DNA from: Xylaria sp. FL1777
Taxonomy: Eukaryota > Ascomycota > Sordariomycetes > Xylariales > Xylariaceae
Reading direction: 5' to 3'
DNA: 64,000 nt
NCBI GenBank assembly: GCA_022578965.1
Contig: MU400580.1
Coordinates: forward strand, 158,346 to 222,345
Below, one piece after another: positions 34,881 to 45,860 of this stretch (its first letter is position 1; every line of letters begins with the position of its first letter). A program made the position numbers and the translations under genes. The notes under the pieces were generated by a model. That model did no database searches, was not told the DNA's origin, and saw only the letters and a list, made by a program, of their open reading frames with translations.

Positions 34881-36715
34881 TCACAATGAATCCAAGTCTA
34901 TCTCTGCTTCTCGCCTCCGAACCAAAATGAGAATATTTGGGTCAACACGCAAGTCGAATCCCAGTTCAATGACTTTGTGAGCATAGTCCTTCGTGGGCTT
35001 AAAGTCGTACTTGAGAAGCAGATGTAGCAGAGCAATCTTGAGCTCATTCGCAGCAAAGAACCGACCTGGGCAGGCATGAAGACCATGACCAAAGCCAAGA
35101 GCCTCAGTACCAGTTGTCACGAGATGGGCTTGGTTTGCCTTGTCGGATACCTCACGCATACGCATGAATCGAGCTCCATCAAACACGTCCGGGTTCTCAT
35201 ATATATTCGGATCGAGCCGCTTAGAAGAGCGAACAGCACATTTAGTGCCCTTCGGTATGACTGTTCCATCTGACAAGGTGACATCTGCAAGGGCTATGCG
35301 ATGCATTGTTGCTATCAAAGCCATCAATAGTCAGTGGAATAGTACCCCAGGAATAATTGGGAATACTTACTCATCTTTATTGGCTTTAGTCTCTGTGTTT
35401 CTTTGAGAACACTATCCATCAACTTAAGATTAAACAGCGCCGTTTTGGTTAGGCCGTCTCTTTGGAGGACTTCAATAATCTCCTTGCGCAAGTCGTTAAT
35501 AAGTTCTGGTCGTTGGACTAAGTTATGTAGGGTCTGGTTAAGGAGGTCTGATGTGGTGTGGATGGCAGCCATAGAGAGGCCGATTTGGTAGACAGCAGGG
35601 TCGTAGGGGTCATTTTTTGACTCCTCCTCGGCCCATTCAATGGCATCATTCGGGCGTGGTATTGGACGACCTTCCTTGGCAGCTGCAATCTTTTCGGCTC
35701 GTCTTCTATCGAGGACTTCTTGAATGATAGTACGAGCTTCATTAAGTAGCCTCCGGATCAATCGACATTCTGGTAGGAACCAATGAACAACGCGTCTCGT
35801 AAATTTCGGGTATAATCGTAGTCTCTTGACCGCATGCATAGAATTGACAGCATACTGAGACGTAGTCTCCAGCCATAGCTTGTTACGGCAGAGCTCGTCC
35901 CCTAAGAAGATACGTGAAGATAGACTTGACACATATTTGACACTTGTATGCATCACATTGACCTCTTTCCATTCTGAAGTAATTTCCATCAGTGATTTAG
36001 GTAGCCAGCTTGGAGCTATACTGACTTACCAGGAGATTCCCCGAGAAGGTTATGTAGTGCGAAGCTTGCTTCCATGGATACAGGTCTGGTCACCTTTGCT
36101 AAACAGGTCGGTTAGCCCAGGCAAGTGAGATCAAAAAGAAAAGCGGCGAAGCTTGGTTAGGATTGTTTCGCAGCTTACTTAGATATTTCGTCAATTGATT
36201 TCTTGCCACCTTAAGCAGCATACCAGCCGCCTTTTCAGCATTGAACGCCTCAAAACCTGGAAGCGTACCGTGGAAATCCTGAATAGGTACATTAGGCTAT
36301 CTAGTCTCGGAACAGATGGAAATCATCTTACTTCCTCGGAGCTTGCAAAAAAGCTCAGATTGGGTTCATTTCGAATCTCCTGGGCAAGATGGTTTGGTGG
36401 TAGAATAATTAAGCTGCCAGTATCTGTCGCAATACGAACCGGTTTGTCGGTGTACTCGTGTGTTGCGGTCTTCAATAGACTGTCTGCTCTTTGGAGAAAA
36501 TCTAGCTTGGCTAGAGAACTACCCATATCAAAGCGGCCAGGGGCATTTAGAATCGGTGGCAACTTTCGGAGCCTGGAGCTCCAGACCGAGGCTGCGATGA
36601 AGACAGCAGCGAGAATAGTCACAATATAGGATAAAGGTTGTGATGCAAGATGCGGGATGGCATCTGAGTCTACCCATGACCAATTGGTCGCTGGCGAGGG
36701 CTGCACAGAGCCCAT
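34881..36715 (-). CDS. Cytochrome P450 monooxygenase, 528 aa
   Basis: Exons are 36332-36715, 36179-36278, 36030-36098, 35371-35973 and 34881-35311; all four introns have consensus ends and the frame closes. An N-terminal membrane anchor lies at about residues 28-48 (LSYIVTILAAVFIAASVW). I-helix region: GLSMAAIHTTSDLL. K-helix: VLKETQRLKP, with the ExxR Glu and Arg three apart. PERF-like segment: VFDGARFMRM. Heme motif: FGHGLHACPGRFFA, with the ligand at about Cys466. The layout and motifs resemble fungal P450s near the ent-kaurene oxidase (CYP503)/CYP68 group, so oxidation of a terpenoid or similar hydrophobic substrate at the endoplasmic reticulum is plausible. No terpene synthase, PKS or NRPS is in the window. 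The ATG at 36715 is the first in frame. Confidence 0.92.
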
Positions 36716-37710
36716 GACGGAACAAGATGTACTTAATTCCAATAGTATGGCAACGTATGACTATATAGCAACGCCGCGCCGCGCTACGTCAGCTCCCGCG
36801 ATGGAACGAGTGTCTATGGAGACCGTTCGTGATGTGGAAAGCTTGGGCTTACTCCCGTCAGCGAACGAACAGCCAGGTATTGATCATCCCCAAGACCCAG
36901 AAGTGGGCTATCATGCTACCTTTGTAGCCAGGGTTTCTTACTGCCCAAGACCATGTCGGCACCAGCCTGATGGGGTAAGTCCGATATCTCCAAACGAATA
37001 ACCACGACTGGAAAATGTCTGGTCGGCTTTCGCGGTACAATATTTAAGATCAAATACTTCTAAATACACTTCGTCTGATATAGACTTCCAGCTTGGAGGA
37101 TGGCATGTGCAGTATACGCAATGAACCAGTCTCGGTAGTTAACATAAGAGATGTGATAAGTCTGGGGCTTCGCTACTTAACTGTTCAGCCATTAAACCGA
37201 GTATGACATACAGATGGCCACAGTAAATTCCGAGGTCGAAATTTGATGTCTATATGAATCTATATGCATGCATTGGTTATTGAAGTCTGTTATGAGCCCT
37301 GAGTGACTTTGATCCTTTGAGTTTATTTTCCCGGCTTTAGTTACAGCTGTTGTTATAGATGACGTTTGAGGGAACATCGTTCAGATACCCACTACCTACC
37401 TTATACCTACCTAGGTAAATAGCCAGTTTACTGATACGAAAGACATGTCAAGTATATATAATGGTACAGAAGAGATATACTTCTCACCGGGAAGTGTAGT
37501 AACAATGGGAGTGAGCAAAACCAACTGAGGACATAGTTCATGTTAGACGCCAGAAATGGACAACAAAAAGTTGAAGAGAACTTCGATAGTAACTGAGTGC
37601 AGATAGCCAATTGAAAAAAGGGTGGCGAATGACAACCCCGAACATTCCGCTCTATAACAATGCGAGCATTTGCCCAAAGCTGAAATGTACCCGATCTTAA
37701 AAGAGTTAGA
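36716..37710. other. Intergenic
   Basis: P450 promoter side. CTACCTACC..TACCTACCTAGGTA occurs at about 37391-37417. A 114-codon plus-strand frame (36657-37001) overlaps the P450 start antisense and has no motif. Confidence 0.5.
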
Positions 37711-37923
37711 CTAATGTGCGTGATATTGCTGACCTTTTGGGGGCCGCATCACTACCCCCACCACTTTCAGCTCTTGATATTCTATCTTCTGCATATATTT
37801 AACATCAACCTTCCAGCTTTCGAATGCAGACGGCCATAGATGGACGATGTATGCAACCCCCATGCCCAGTAGTCCTGCAGACCACGCAACGAACACGGGG
37901 TTGGCCCGCTTGTAGAGGTGCAT
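37711..37923 (-). CDS. Possible small membrane protein, 70 aa
   Basis: The frame from the ATG at 37923 encodes a basic N-terminus (MHLYKRANPV), one hydrophobic helix (VFVAWSAGLLGMGVAYIVHLW, about residues 10-30) and a soluble tail with an acidic/basic mix. The layout is like a small single-pass mitochondrial or ER protein. It lies divergent from the HET gene with only about 200 bp between the starts. I recognise no family. It could be chance, but amino-acid use and the membrane helix with positive-inside flank favour a real gene. Confidence 0.45.
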   Translation of the reverse strand: MHLYKRANPVFVAWSAGLLGMGVAYIVHLWPSAFESWKVDVKYMQKIEYQELKVVGVVMRPPKGQQYHAH

Positions 37924-38131
37924 AGTTGGCTGACGGCGTGAGTGTCCGTTGGCCAATCGTTTTTATACTGGGACTTGAAGAACATCGCCCCTCTCTCGAG
38001 AGTGTTAATTGATATAATAAATATTCCGAACTTTGATATGAATAGATTTTTGTTTTTAATTGTTGACGGTTTTTGATCTCCATGTTGTTCTATTATCCAC
38101 ATCTTTGGATTGCTAAGCCTGTGTAGATATA

Positions 38132-40405
38132 ATGTGGACAAACCGGGCCTGGCCGTACTTACGATCTCCACGGCCACCATACCGGACCATTATTAGACCA
38201 TACTCTCCTAGACGTTTGCATCCGCGGAAGCATAATCCCCAGCCTTTAGAACCCCCTCCACGCACACCTAAATGGAGTGACACAAAACGAAGCGATTACT
38301 TTAGAGTGTTCTTTGCGCTTATTACCATATGGGAGACGACTTACCTATTTATCTACGAACCCCTCAAGGATCGTGGCTTTTTTGACGCTGCGGCCCAATC
38401 GACAATTTTCAGCATCATAGGGCCGAAAAAGGTCAAGCCCAAGAGAAACGCAATCGAACAATCAGAGCCGTCGCTCTATCAGCCGATCACCAGGAAGAAA
38501 GAGATACGTCTATTGACCCTGGAACCGGGACAGCGAGATGACGAAGTCAGATGTAGTCTTGTAAATGTCAAACTATCATGGAGGACGAAATACGAAGCTC
38601 TCTCGTATGCGTGGGGTGATCCGGGCAAGACGGCGCCCATCAAGCTCTCGGGACACGACATCGAGGTGACTTCGAATCTTCACTCGGCTCTCAAGGACCT
38701 ACGCTATACCGATAAGCCACGCTGTCTATGGGTGGATGCGGTATGCATTAATCAGGCGGACTTGCAAGAGAAGAGTCAGCAGATCCTGCTGATGGGCCTG
38801 ATATATTCTCGCGCTCGACGCGTGTTGATATACCTCGGCCCGACCGACCCCGGCGTCCATCAAGCTATTGAAAGCATCGGGGTTCTGAATTCGAAGTTCA
38901 AGGCCCTGCACTTCGAGCGATATATGTCGCGTCTAAACGTGTTGGGTTCATGGGTAAGGGTGCTATTCACCTATTGGCCGTCGCAAAGACCGCTCCCGGC
39001 CGATTTCGACTGGCGGCCTGTCGTCAAGCTCTTGCAACGCCCGTGGTTTGAGAGGACCTGGATCATCCAAGAGGCGATACTGGCGCGCCGGGGTCTGGTG
39101 ATATGTGGCGACCAGTCGGTGCCGTGGTTGACTTTCGAGAGGGTGGCTCACGATATTTACATGTATCACAACACTATAAAATCTATCCCGGATTACGATA
39201 CCATTCATGAAGCCGTGGAGGGGCTAGATATGATGCGAATGGCTCGGAGAGACCAGGACCGCCTTCATACAAAGTCTGTGTCGGCGAGGTTAAATTGGGG
39301 CAGACTTGAGGAATACATGAAGCTTCTTGACCTCGTTTATGATACCAGGGGATTCCTATGCAGCAACCCTCGAGACAAGATCTACGGCCTGTTGGGAGTC
39401 ACCAACGAGAATATACAGAACAGATTCATCATTCCCAACTATGATCTTCCAGTCGAAGAAGTCTTCAAGTCTTTTGTTCTTTGGGACGTTCTCAACAATC
39501 ACAGCCTGAGGGTTCTCGGCCTCAGCTCCAATAAAGCGTCAACGACATATTCCCTTCCATCTTGGACACCGGATTTCACAAAGCTGTCGGACCGAAACCC
39601 GTTCCTTCGTCGGGAAAAAAGGGTGTCGTTTTCCGCTAGTGGAAAGACCGCCGTGGAGGCTCACCTTTCTGAAGATGGCAAGATATTATGTCTAAAAGGC
39701 CAGGTTATGGACAGAGTTCACACAGTAGCCACGACATATGACCGTTCTAATATCCAAATTTACATACCTCCGAATCCATTCGATCGCGTAATAGGGGAGG
39801 CGAAGCAGGCACAGTGGTATCGTAACCTACGAATGAAACAAGAATGGCTTGCCGAGGTTTTGTCCATAGCCTCTGCTGCCTTCGACAGACTGGAAGCAAA
39901 CAAATTTCCGCTGCTGGATTTCTATACGACAACTAAGGCCACTAGCATTCAAGTCCTGGGAATGCCTAGAAGGCCCGAGTGGGAGCTCCTCTGGCGCACG
40001 TTGACTTGCAACCATACCGAAATTCTCAGGATTGTACCAAGCTATTATCGTGAGTGGGTGATAGCCTATACAGACCTTATCCGAGGTGGGTTTCAGGCGG
40101 AGAAAGACGCTGTTCGGACCTGGCTTCCTAGAGCGCAGCAGATTGAGAGTGGCATCGCGTATTTTGCGAAGGGCCGCCGATTTGCTGGAACAGACGGTGG
40201 TCTTATAGGCTGGGTTCCAGAAGAAACCATAGAAGGAGATATGATTGTTATCCTATACGGAGGCAAGGTTCCGTTAGTCGTGAGGCATGACAGCGAGGGA
40301 AAATACAGATTAATTGGCGAGTGTTACATTCATGGGTTGATGGATGGAAAAGCTATCCGTGCTAAAGGCAGGCAAGAAAGAGAAACCACTATTTCACTGG
40401 TGTAG
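38132..40405 (+). CDS. HET-domain protein with N-terminal presequence and membrane segment, 757 aa
   Basis: Single exon. The HET domain spans about residues 125-345: RLLTLEPGQ, the first conserved block KYEALSYAWGD (about 153-163), the second LWVDAVCINQADLQEKSQQILLMGLIYSRARRVLIYLGP (about 199-236) and the third around RPWFERTWIIQEAILAR. HET domains mediate vegetative-incompatibility cell death in filamentous fungi. Residues 1-45 have many Arg and almost no acidic residues (MWTNRAWPYLRSPRPPYRTI...), as in a mitochondrial targeting sequence, followed by a hydrophobic stretch VFFALITIWETTYLFI at about 59-74. The C-terminal half (350-757) resembles the unnamed region found after HET in many fungal proteins, with GFLCSNPRDKIYGLLGVT, SYSLPSWTPDF-like and a terminal GRRFAGTDGGLIGWVPEET block. 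Intact, no premature stops. Confidence 0.92.
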   Translation: MWTNRAWPYLRSPRPPYRTIIRPYSPRRLHPRKHNPQPLEPPPRTPKWSDTKRSDYFRVFFALITIWETTYLFIYEPLKDRGFFDAAAQSTIFSIIGPKKVKPKRNAIEQSEPSLYQPITRKKEIRLLTLEPGQRDDEVRCSLVNVKLSWRTKYEALSYAWGDPGKTAPIKLSGHDIEVTSNLHSALKDLRYTDKPRCLWVDAVCINQADLQEKSQQILLMGLIYSRARRVLIYLGPTDPGVHQAIESIGVLNSKFKALHFERYMSRLNVLGSWVRVLFTYWPSQRPLPADFDWRPVVKLLQRPWFERTWIIQEAILARRGLVICGDQSVPWLTFERVAHDIYMYHNTIKSIPDYDTIHEAVEGLDMMRMARRDQDRLHTKSVSARLNWGRLEEYMKLLDLVYDTRGFLCSNPRDKIYGLLGVTNENIQNRFIIPNYDLPVEEVFKSFVLWDVLNNHSLRVLGLSSNKASTTYSLPSWTPDFTKLSDRNPFLRREKRVSFSASGKTAVEAHLSEDGKILCLKGQVMDRVHTVATTYDRSNIQIYIPPNPFDRVIGEAKQAQWYRNLRMKQEWLAEVLSIASAAFDRLEANKFPLLDFYTTTKATSIQVLGMPRRPEWELLWRTLTCNHTEILRIVPSYYREWVIAYTDLIRGGFQAEKDAVRTWLPRAQQIESGIAYFAKGRRFAGTDGGLIGWVPEETIEGDMIVILYGGKVPLVVRHDSEGKYRLIGECYIHGLMDGKAIRAKGRQERETTISLV

Positions 40406-41124
40406 CTTTTTAACGGTCACTGTAGAGCTCGGGCCAGCATTAACTGCAATTTCGATCGTTTTCTATATATGCTCTGGAAGCACTGAAAACCTTGAAGGCA
40501 TGTCGTAGCTCCGACAGGAATATTCATGACTCGCAAAAATTTGGCAGAAATTTGAAGATGAAATGATAATAATCAAGAGACCGGAGAGTGTTAGGATCCT
40601 CTAAGTAAGTGTAAATGCATGCTGACGTGATCAGTGGCATGGAAAGACTACAGGTACCAAGACAGCATTAGCACTATCAAGCCGCAAGTTGTTCAAGTTA
40701 GAGAGCCGCAATTGATTAAGGAATCAAGCCATAAGTGAAGTATGCTCTTGTTCTCATTTATACATGCCTCTACAGAACCCATCCTACCACCGCTACTTAT
40801 ATATGTAGACAAGGGAGGCAAGCAAGGTGGGTAGCTAGTTAATACATTGAAACGCTGCGATGGTATTCTAGGAATCCGCGTATTCCGAGCCGATGCCATC
40901 ATCTGCGTGAACAGCGATGCGTTTCTAAAATACAGCTTATTTCCAGGAGAAGTTTCTCGTGGAATAGCTAGACATGAAGACTGTATATGACTATACTCCG
41001 TCTGGTATCAATTGCCTCCAGGCCGCAGGGGGTTGCAAGGCATATTTCATGGCAATACAGAATCCCGGTGCTGAATACTTCGTAAATGGCCTAGCTTTCA
41101 AGTTACCATTATCTCATTTCACAA
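40406..41124. other. Spacer between convergent genes
   Basis: 3' flanks of the HET gene (plus) and the bL27m gene (minus). Short frames only. Confidence 0.55.
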
Positions 41125-42204
41125 TCACGCTTCCGCACGCGGAGGACTTGGCGTCGGAGGTGGTGGTACGGCACCACCAGGGGCGCTACCAGCAGCGCTC
41201 TTCTCAGCAGCCTTACGCTCGCGATACTCCTTAATCTTCCGCATCTTCGCCGCGCGCTGAGCATCAAGGGCCTCCTTGCGTCTCGCAATCTTATCCTCGC
41301 GCATGGCACGCATCTCGAGGCCGATAGCCTTGGTCTTGCGTCGCCGGTGGCGCATAGCGACGCGGCGGGAGCCCATCTTCCTCTTCTCGGTGCGCACGAG
41401 CGTGCCCAGCCGCCAGTTTTCCTCGCGGTAGGCGTAGGAACCGTCCTGGGCGAGCTTGAAGATGCGTTCGTCGCGGGGATGGGGTTTGCGGCCGGGGCCC
41501 TGGAAAACGACCTGGTTCGGGATGCCCGAGGCCGAGAACTCGGGTTGGACCTGGGGTGGTGGCACGGGCGCGGCGACCATATTAAGCTTGCGCTTGCGCC
41601 TCGCGTTCTGCGGATACGGCAGCTTGTCCTCCTTGTCGAACACGACGCCGATGTATTGCCGCTTCGGGTGCTTCGCGGGATCTCTGTAGTATTTGACGTA
41701 GCCTGAGGCGAGGGCGAAGATTGTGTGGTCGCGTCCTATGCCGCAGTTCTCGCCCGCATGCCATATTGTACCGCGCTGCTTATAGATGATGTTGCCTGTT
41801 ATTACGTACGAGTCTAGACGCAGGCAAGTCAGTAATTAGTTCGATATCTGTCCATCCCTCCGCCTGTCTGCCGGTCTGCCAGGTGCATTCGATGTCTCCG
41901 TGATCCTCTCCCGACTCAGAAGCGGCACACGAACGAGAAGGGGCGGAGGATTAAACATACCGCCCGTCTTCTTAGCTCCCAGTTTCTTCGGGATTGTGCT
42001 CGAGTCTCGTAATTTGTACGCTCCCTGGGCCTTGACGGTAGCGTGCCTGCGACCTTCGACGACGGCATTGGCATTCGTGGTCCCGGGCCCTATCCTCAGG
42101 TGCGCGAATACATCCTGGATATGTTGTATCGTGGGTGTCGTGGTCGATCGCGTGATTCCAGATGTAGCGGCCACGAGCGGCCTCCTCAATTGAGCTACCC
42201 GCAT
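41125..42204 (-). CDS. MRP7: Mitochondrial large-subunit ribosomal protein bL27m, 310 aa
   Basis: Exons are 41961-42204 and 41125-41813. The intron starts GTATGT and ends GTCTAG. The N-terminus [20 protein letters not shown] is a mitochondrial presequence. The L27 domain runs across the join: [26 protein letters not shown], then [41 protein letters not shown]. This is the bacterial L27 signature that reaches the peptidyl-transferase region. The fungal C-terminal extension (about 150 residues, with [16 protein letters not shown] charged helices and a Pro-rich end) is typical of yeast Mrp7 relatives. Acts in the mitochondrial 54S ribosomal subunit. GC-rich, single-copy style. Head-to-head with LCL2 (about 430 bp between starts). 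Confidence 0.93.
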
Positions 42205-42633
42205 GGCTTGGGTGCGTCTTGTTCTGTGTTGGGAGTCGATCAAATTAAGCTGTGTAGACGGAATCTGTTTGGCTGGAGCTTGAGTGCACCCAGAGGACCA
42301 AAATTTCGGCTTACCTAAGTCACTAGTCCTTTAGTGTACCTGGGTACCTACCATGCCGCACTCTACAGCGGGACGATAACGATAACGCCCCATAGCTTGG
42401 GGGGGATGTGGCCAGCAACGCACTATCTACCTACCCGTAAGCTATCGCATTCTGGTGTAAGTGCAACAACATTCTGGATGAGGATACATTTATAAAACAC
42501 AGAACAATATTTGCATGACAACACTTGGGCATTACCCATTACCCATCTTGAAATTCACACCCTAAGATCAACTTCCTTCCTACCGCCTTACGACTAATAC
42601 GATATCCCACCACGTCGTCACACCTCCACCAAA
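42205..42633. promoter_or_regulatory. Divergent promoter region, bL27m / LCL2
   Basis: Shared upstream region of two divergent housekeeping-type genes. A TATAAAA-like site at about 42490 lies roughly 140 bp before the LCL2 ATG, followed by pyrimidine/adenine-rich sequence. TACCTGGGTACCTACC is present at about 42339. No other gene seen. Confidence 0.4.
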
Positions 42634-43122
42634 ATGCATTTCCGCACCAGCATCTCAGTCCTCCTAGTCGCAATCTTCGCATCGGCAGCGCGGGCACAAT
42701 TCGGCTTCTTCGACCAGATGTTCGGCGGCGGCCAACAGCAACAGCAGCAGCAACAGCGACCGCAGAACGTGCCGAGCGACTCCTCGTTCTACCAGACGAA
42801 CTTCGACCGCATGCACTGCGACAACTACTTATGTCCCGACACGCTCGGTAAGCAACAGCAGAACAGAGTCCTGAGACTTGGGGGAAGGAAGGAAGGAAGG
42901 AAGGAAGCCGCTGGGATTATCGGGGGATGCAAGCTAATTGTGCCATTTGTTTTCATCTTTCTAGCTTGTGTACATTTCCCGCACCACTGTCCCTGCGCCT
43001 GGCCGAACCACGAAGACAAATTCGAGATGGGAGAGGGCCACCGGATATGCGTTTCCAAGGGCGGCTTCAGGGCCGGTGAGGCCGCCAGGAAGGTCGAGTT
43101 GGCGCGAAAGGGCTTGCTGTGA
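42634..43122 (+). CDS. LCL2: Long chronological lifespan protein 2, 123 aa
   Basis: Exons are 42634-42847 and 42965-43122; the intron starts GTAAGC and ends TTTCTAG. Signal peptide [21 protein letters not shown], then [12 protein letters not shown], a poly-glutamine tract (eight Q, encoded by CAG/CAA repeats), [26 protein letters not shown] and, after the intron, [25 protein letters not shown]...[24 protein letters not shown]. These blocks are the hallmark of the small secretory-pathway LCL2 family, linked in yeast to chronological lifespan and ER-associated degradation. Six conserved cysteines are present. The 117-nt intron contains a GGAA microsatellite (about 42883-42907). Full length for the family. 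Confidence 0.95.
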   Translation: MHFRTSISVLLVAIFASAARAQFGFFDQMFGGGQQQQQQQQRPQNVPSDSSFYQTNFDRMHCDNYLCPDTLGKQQQNRVLRLGGRKEGRKEAAGIIGGCKLIVPFVFIFLACVHFPHHCPCAWPNHEDKFEMGEGHRICVSKGGFRAGEAARKVELARKGLL

Positions 43123-43705
43123 GATGAACAGACAAAACCATATCACTTCCCTCTCCTTATAGTGGGTAAACTTTCACGAATCATGACGGCGTTTATCTTG
43201 TTTGCGAGGTAGAATCAAAATATAGGGAGAAACCATTTGATTTCTCTGGTATAGATACCCTTCTCATGGCCTTGTAATCGACTGACTCATTGATCCTTGG
43301 TAGAATCCTACTGTACAATTATTCAACGGGGACCCCAGTGAGCGCAAATCAAATTTATACCAGTGCCCTGGGATTTGTAAGACAGTGAAAGGTCTGTTTA
43401 TCCTTCCTGCCCAAACCGAGTAGAGCATGCCAATCGTATATCAATGATCCTGCATCAATTATAGCTAGTATCAAGTAAAGAGGGGTTAGAAAGAAGATAA
43501 CATAAAGAAGGAACATGGTGATGTGACACGCCCTCGCTAGCAAACCCTATGCAGTATGCGTTCGCAAGGACATACCCCATAGAATTCCGCTTATCCTTCA
43601 TTTCTACGCAACTGATAACACACTTCGGTTTTCCTGTTATATGAGATATTCATGCCTTTGCTTCTTCTATTTGGGCCTAGTTTCAGGGTCGCTCGAACCC
43701 TCTTG
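43123..43705. other. Spacer between convergent genes
   Basis: 3' flanks of LCL2 and the phosphatase-inhibitor gene. Nothing else supported. Confidence 0.55.
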
Positions 43706-44522
43706 CTAGTCGAAGATGCGAACTTGGGCACCATTGGTGGGCTTCGCTGGCTTCTTCGGCGGCTCGTGGTCGTCGTCTTCCAGGTCGATATCTTCGGGGT
43801 GGCCGAGAAACCTGGCGACGCCCGTCATCTGGTAGTGCTTCTTCCGTAGCTGTTCAAACTTGCGGTGCTTCTCGCGCTCTTCGGGGGTCATGCCGATGTA
43901 TTCGTTCTCGGCGTCATGTTGAGGCGTGGCATCCTCGTCGCTAACGTGAACCTTGCTTTGCTTTCGGCTTGATGTGAACCCGTGCTCGGGAACCTCCTCT
44001 TCAGGCTCGCCCAGTGAAAACCCCGATATCGGGTCGCCATCGACCATCTCGTCGTCCTCATCCTCCGACGGGTCGTAATGTCGAGCATAGGGGGTCTTCG
44101 GCTCGGTGATTTTCATTGTTGACGTGCGCTCCTGCTCCGTCAGATAGAGGTTCGCCTCGTCCCATTGCAGGCGTTGGTTGCTGGCCAGCTCATCGTCTGC
44201 GCCTTGGGAGAGTGTGCGTGATGACCGACGACGGTGACCCCCGGGCCGACTAGCACTGCTGGAGGATCGACGATGTCCGGCATTTGTCTGAGTGTTGATG
44301 ATGGTAAGTTCTTTCTCGGACAGCTCCTTCTCCTTGGTTGGCGATTCCGGAGGGGTCTTGTGGAATGAGTTCTTCAGGATGCCTGGGATTGTCGGCTCTA
44401 TTAGCCTCTTGCGGTTGATGATAGTGGGAGAAGAAAGTGGATCGTATGATACCTTTGGGACGTCGCACATTTGACGCCGGAGGAGTATGAATAGTCTTGG
44501 GGCTACCCTCGACGGTGGCCAT
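43706..44522 (-). CDS. GLC8: Protein phosphatase 1 inhibitor 2 (Glc8-like), 248 aa
   Basis: Exons are 44453-44522 and 43706-44382. The intron starts GTATCA, has branch site GCTAAT and ends CCCAG; splicing creates RRPKGILKNSFHKTPP. That KGILKN segment is the first PP1-binding motif of the IPP-2 family. Downstream come NTQTNAGHRRSSSSA, the degenerate RVxF-like block LQWDEANLYLTEQERTSTMKI, and the helix motif EPKTPYARHYDPSEDEDDE, which occupies the PP1 active site in animal inhibitor-2. The TP in EPKTPY is the likely regulatory phosphothreonine. An acidic C-terminus ends the protein (EEREKHRKFEQLRKKHYQMTG then DLEDDDHEPPKK). Intrinsically disordered, nucleus/cytoplasm. Regulates PP1 (Glc7) activity and maturation. 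Confidence 0.93.
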
Positions 44523-45860
44523 TTTGAGGTCTATATTGAATGCGATCGGAGAGCCGATGATGGACTCTGGACGAGGGTTTGGGCCGTGCGCTATAAGCTG
44601 TGGGCTGTGGGCAGAAGGGGGGGGCTTGTAGTGTTTTCTGTATCGCGATCACAAAATGGTGGGGTTTGGCTGCCGACAGAAGGACGGAATATTCCAGGGA
44701 TTAGGCGGGGGAAAATAAGAGATCCGCCACGACAAGGACGGCAACACAGCAAAGCCAGTGCAGTGCGGTCGATGTTGGAGCGTTCAGTGGTTGGTGGTGA
44801 GTGGTGGTTGGTGGTGGTAGTGGTAGTGGTGATGGTGAAAGATTGGTTTCCTAGGAGGGCGAGGGACTGGTGATAAATAGAAGTGGGCTGGCAGTACAAG
44901 GTGACGATGGCTGGTGGTAAGTTGCCGTGTGCAGATACCTAATGTACATGCACATAATACCTAAAGTACCTGGGTAGGTGCGCAAAGGTAACAAGGTGGA
45001 GGGAGTAACTTTAAAAGGGTACCTACCTGTGGTGGGTAGTAGGTATCTTTAGGAGGCAGGTAGCAGTAGATATCGCGGGGAAAGCTTTACCTACAGTAGG
45101 TACCTAGGTACATGTAGGTAGTCCCTGTAAAGGTGGAATGATGGGAGATGGTGAATGTGAAAGGCCCCTCTCTGTCATTCCATCCCGTCTGATTGAGGGG
45201 AAGATAATTGATAATAGCGTCAAGACTAGACGACTAGACTGGGTAGGAAGCGACAATAGGTACCTGACGTGGCCACTAATGAGATCGTGTATTGTAGGCA
45301 CCTAGGTAGGTAGGTAGGTAGTCTAAGTATGAGGTGGGTAATATACTAGGTACCATATACATCTAGGTATGTACTGGTATAAAGATCATAGCACGTAGCA
45401 AGCCGAGGAGGTATTATACAGGTTGTATTGTATTCGTGAACCACCATCAAACATGGAGAATACCGATCTCTATCATTTATTTAAAGATGATGGTAACGAA
45501 ACTGTCAATCGTGAGGTAGAATTTGGATTTCTAATTTGTTCTCTGCTCGGGCCATGCTATCTATCTTAAATACAACGACTTACAAGATGCATTCTTAGTA
45601 TTCTGTTGACACCACTTATGTATCTCCATACCATAGGTAGTATTTTCTACGGCAAACCGAGCCGACCCGAACCCAGTCAGCCCGCCTCTTTTTCACTACA
45701 CCTTGTGACGTAAGTATCTAGGATGCATATGCCTCGCTTGTCATACACAGGATTTTGGGTCACGCGGTTCCGCCTTAGGTATTCTTGCAGAGTCTGCTGC
45801 TGGCTAACCCGAAATTTGTGAAAACAACTCGTCACCGAAAGTCTCTGTTTTGTTTACAAC
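44523..45860. other. Intergenic, dense in TACCTAGGTA-type repeats
   Basis: Between the inhibitor-2 start and the decayed RPA12-like gene. From about 44930 to 45370 the spacer carries many copies of GGTACCTA/TAGGTACC words, including GGTACCTAGGTAC at about 45100 and an AGGT tetranucleotide run at about 45303-45320. No gene supported. Confidence 0.6.
44937..45365. repeat. Cluster of TACCTAGGTA palindrome words
   Basis: Repeated 5-10 bp words (TACCT, AGGTA, TACCTAGGTA) in both orientations over about 430 bp. The same palindrome occurs singly in other spacers at about 10041, 25606, 37408 and, in variants, 1620, 8850 and 42339. Function unknown. Confidence 0.55.

Noticed and set aside
28648..37000. 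Secondary-metabolite cluster formed by hydrolase, rhodopsin-like protein and P450
   Set aside because: No backbone enzyme, transporter or regulator in the interval, and an unrelated DUF3716-like gene and long spacers intervene.
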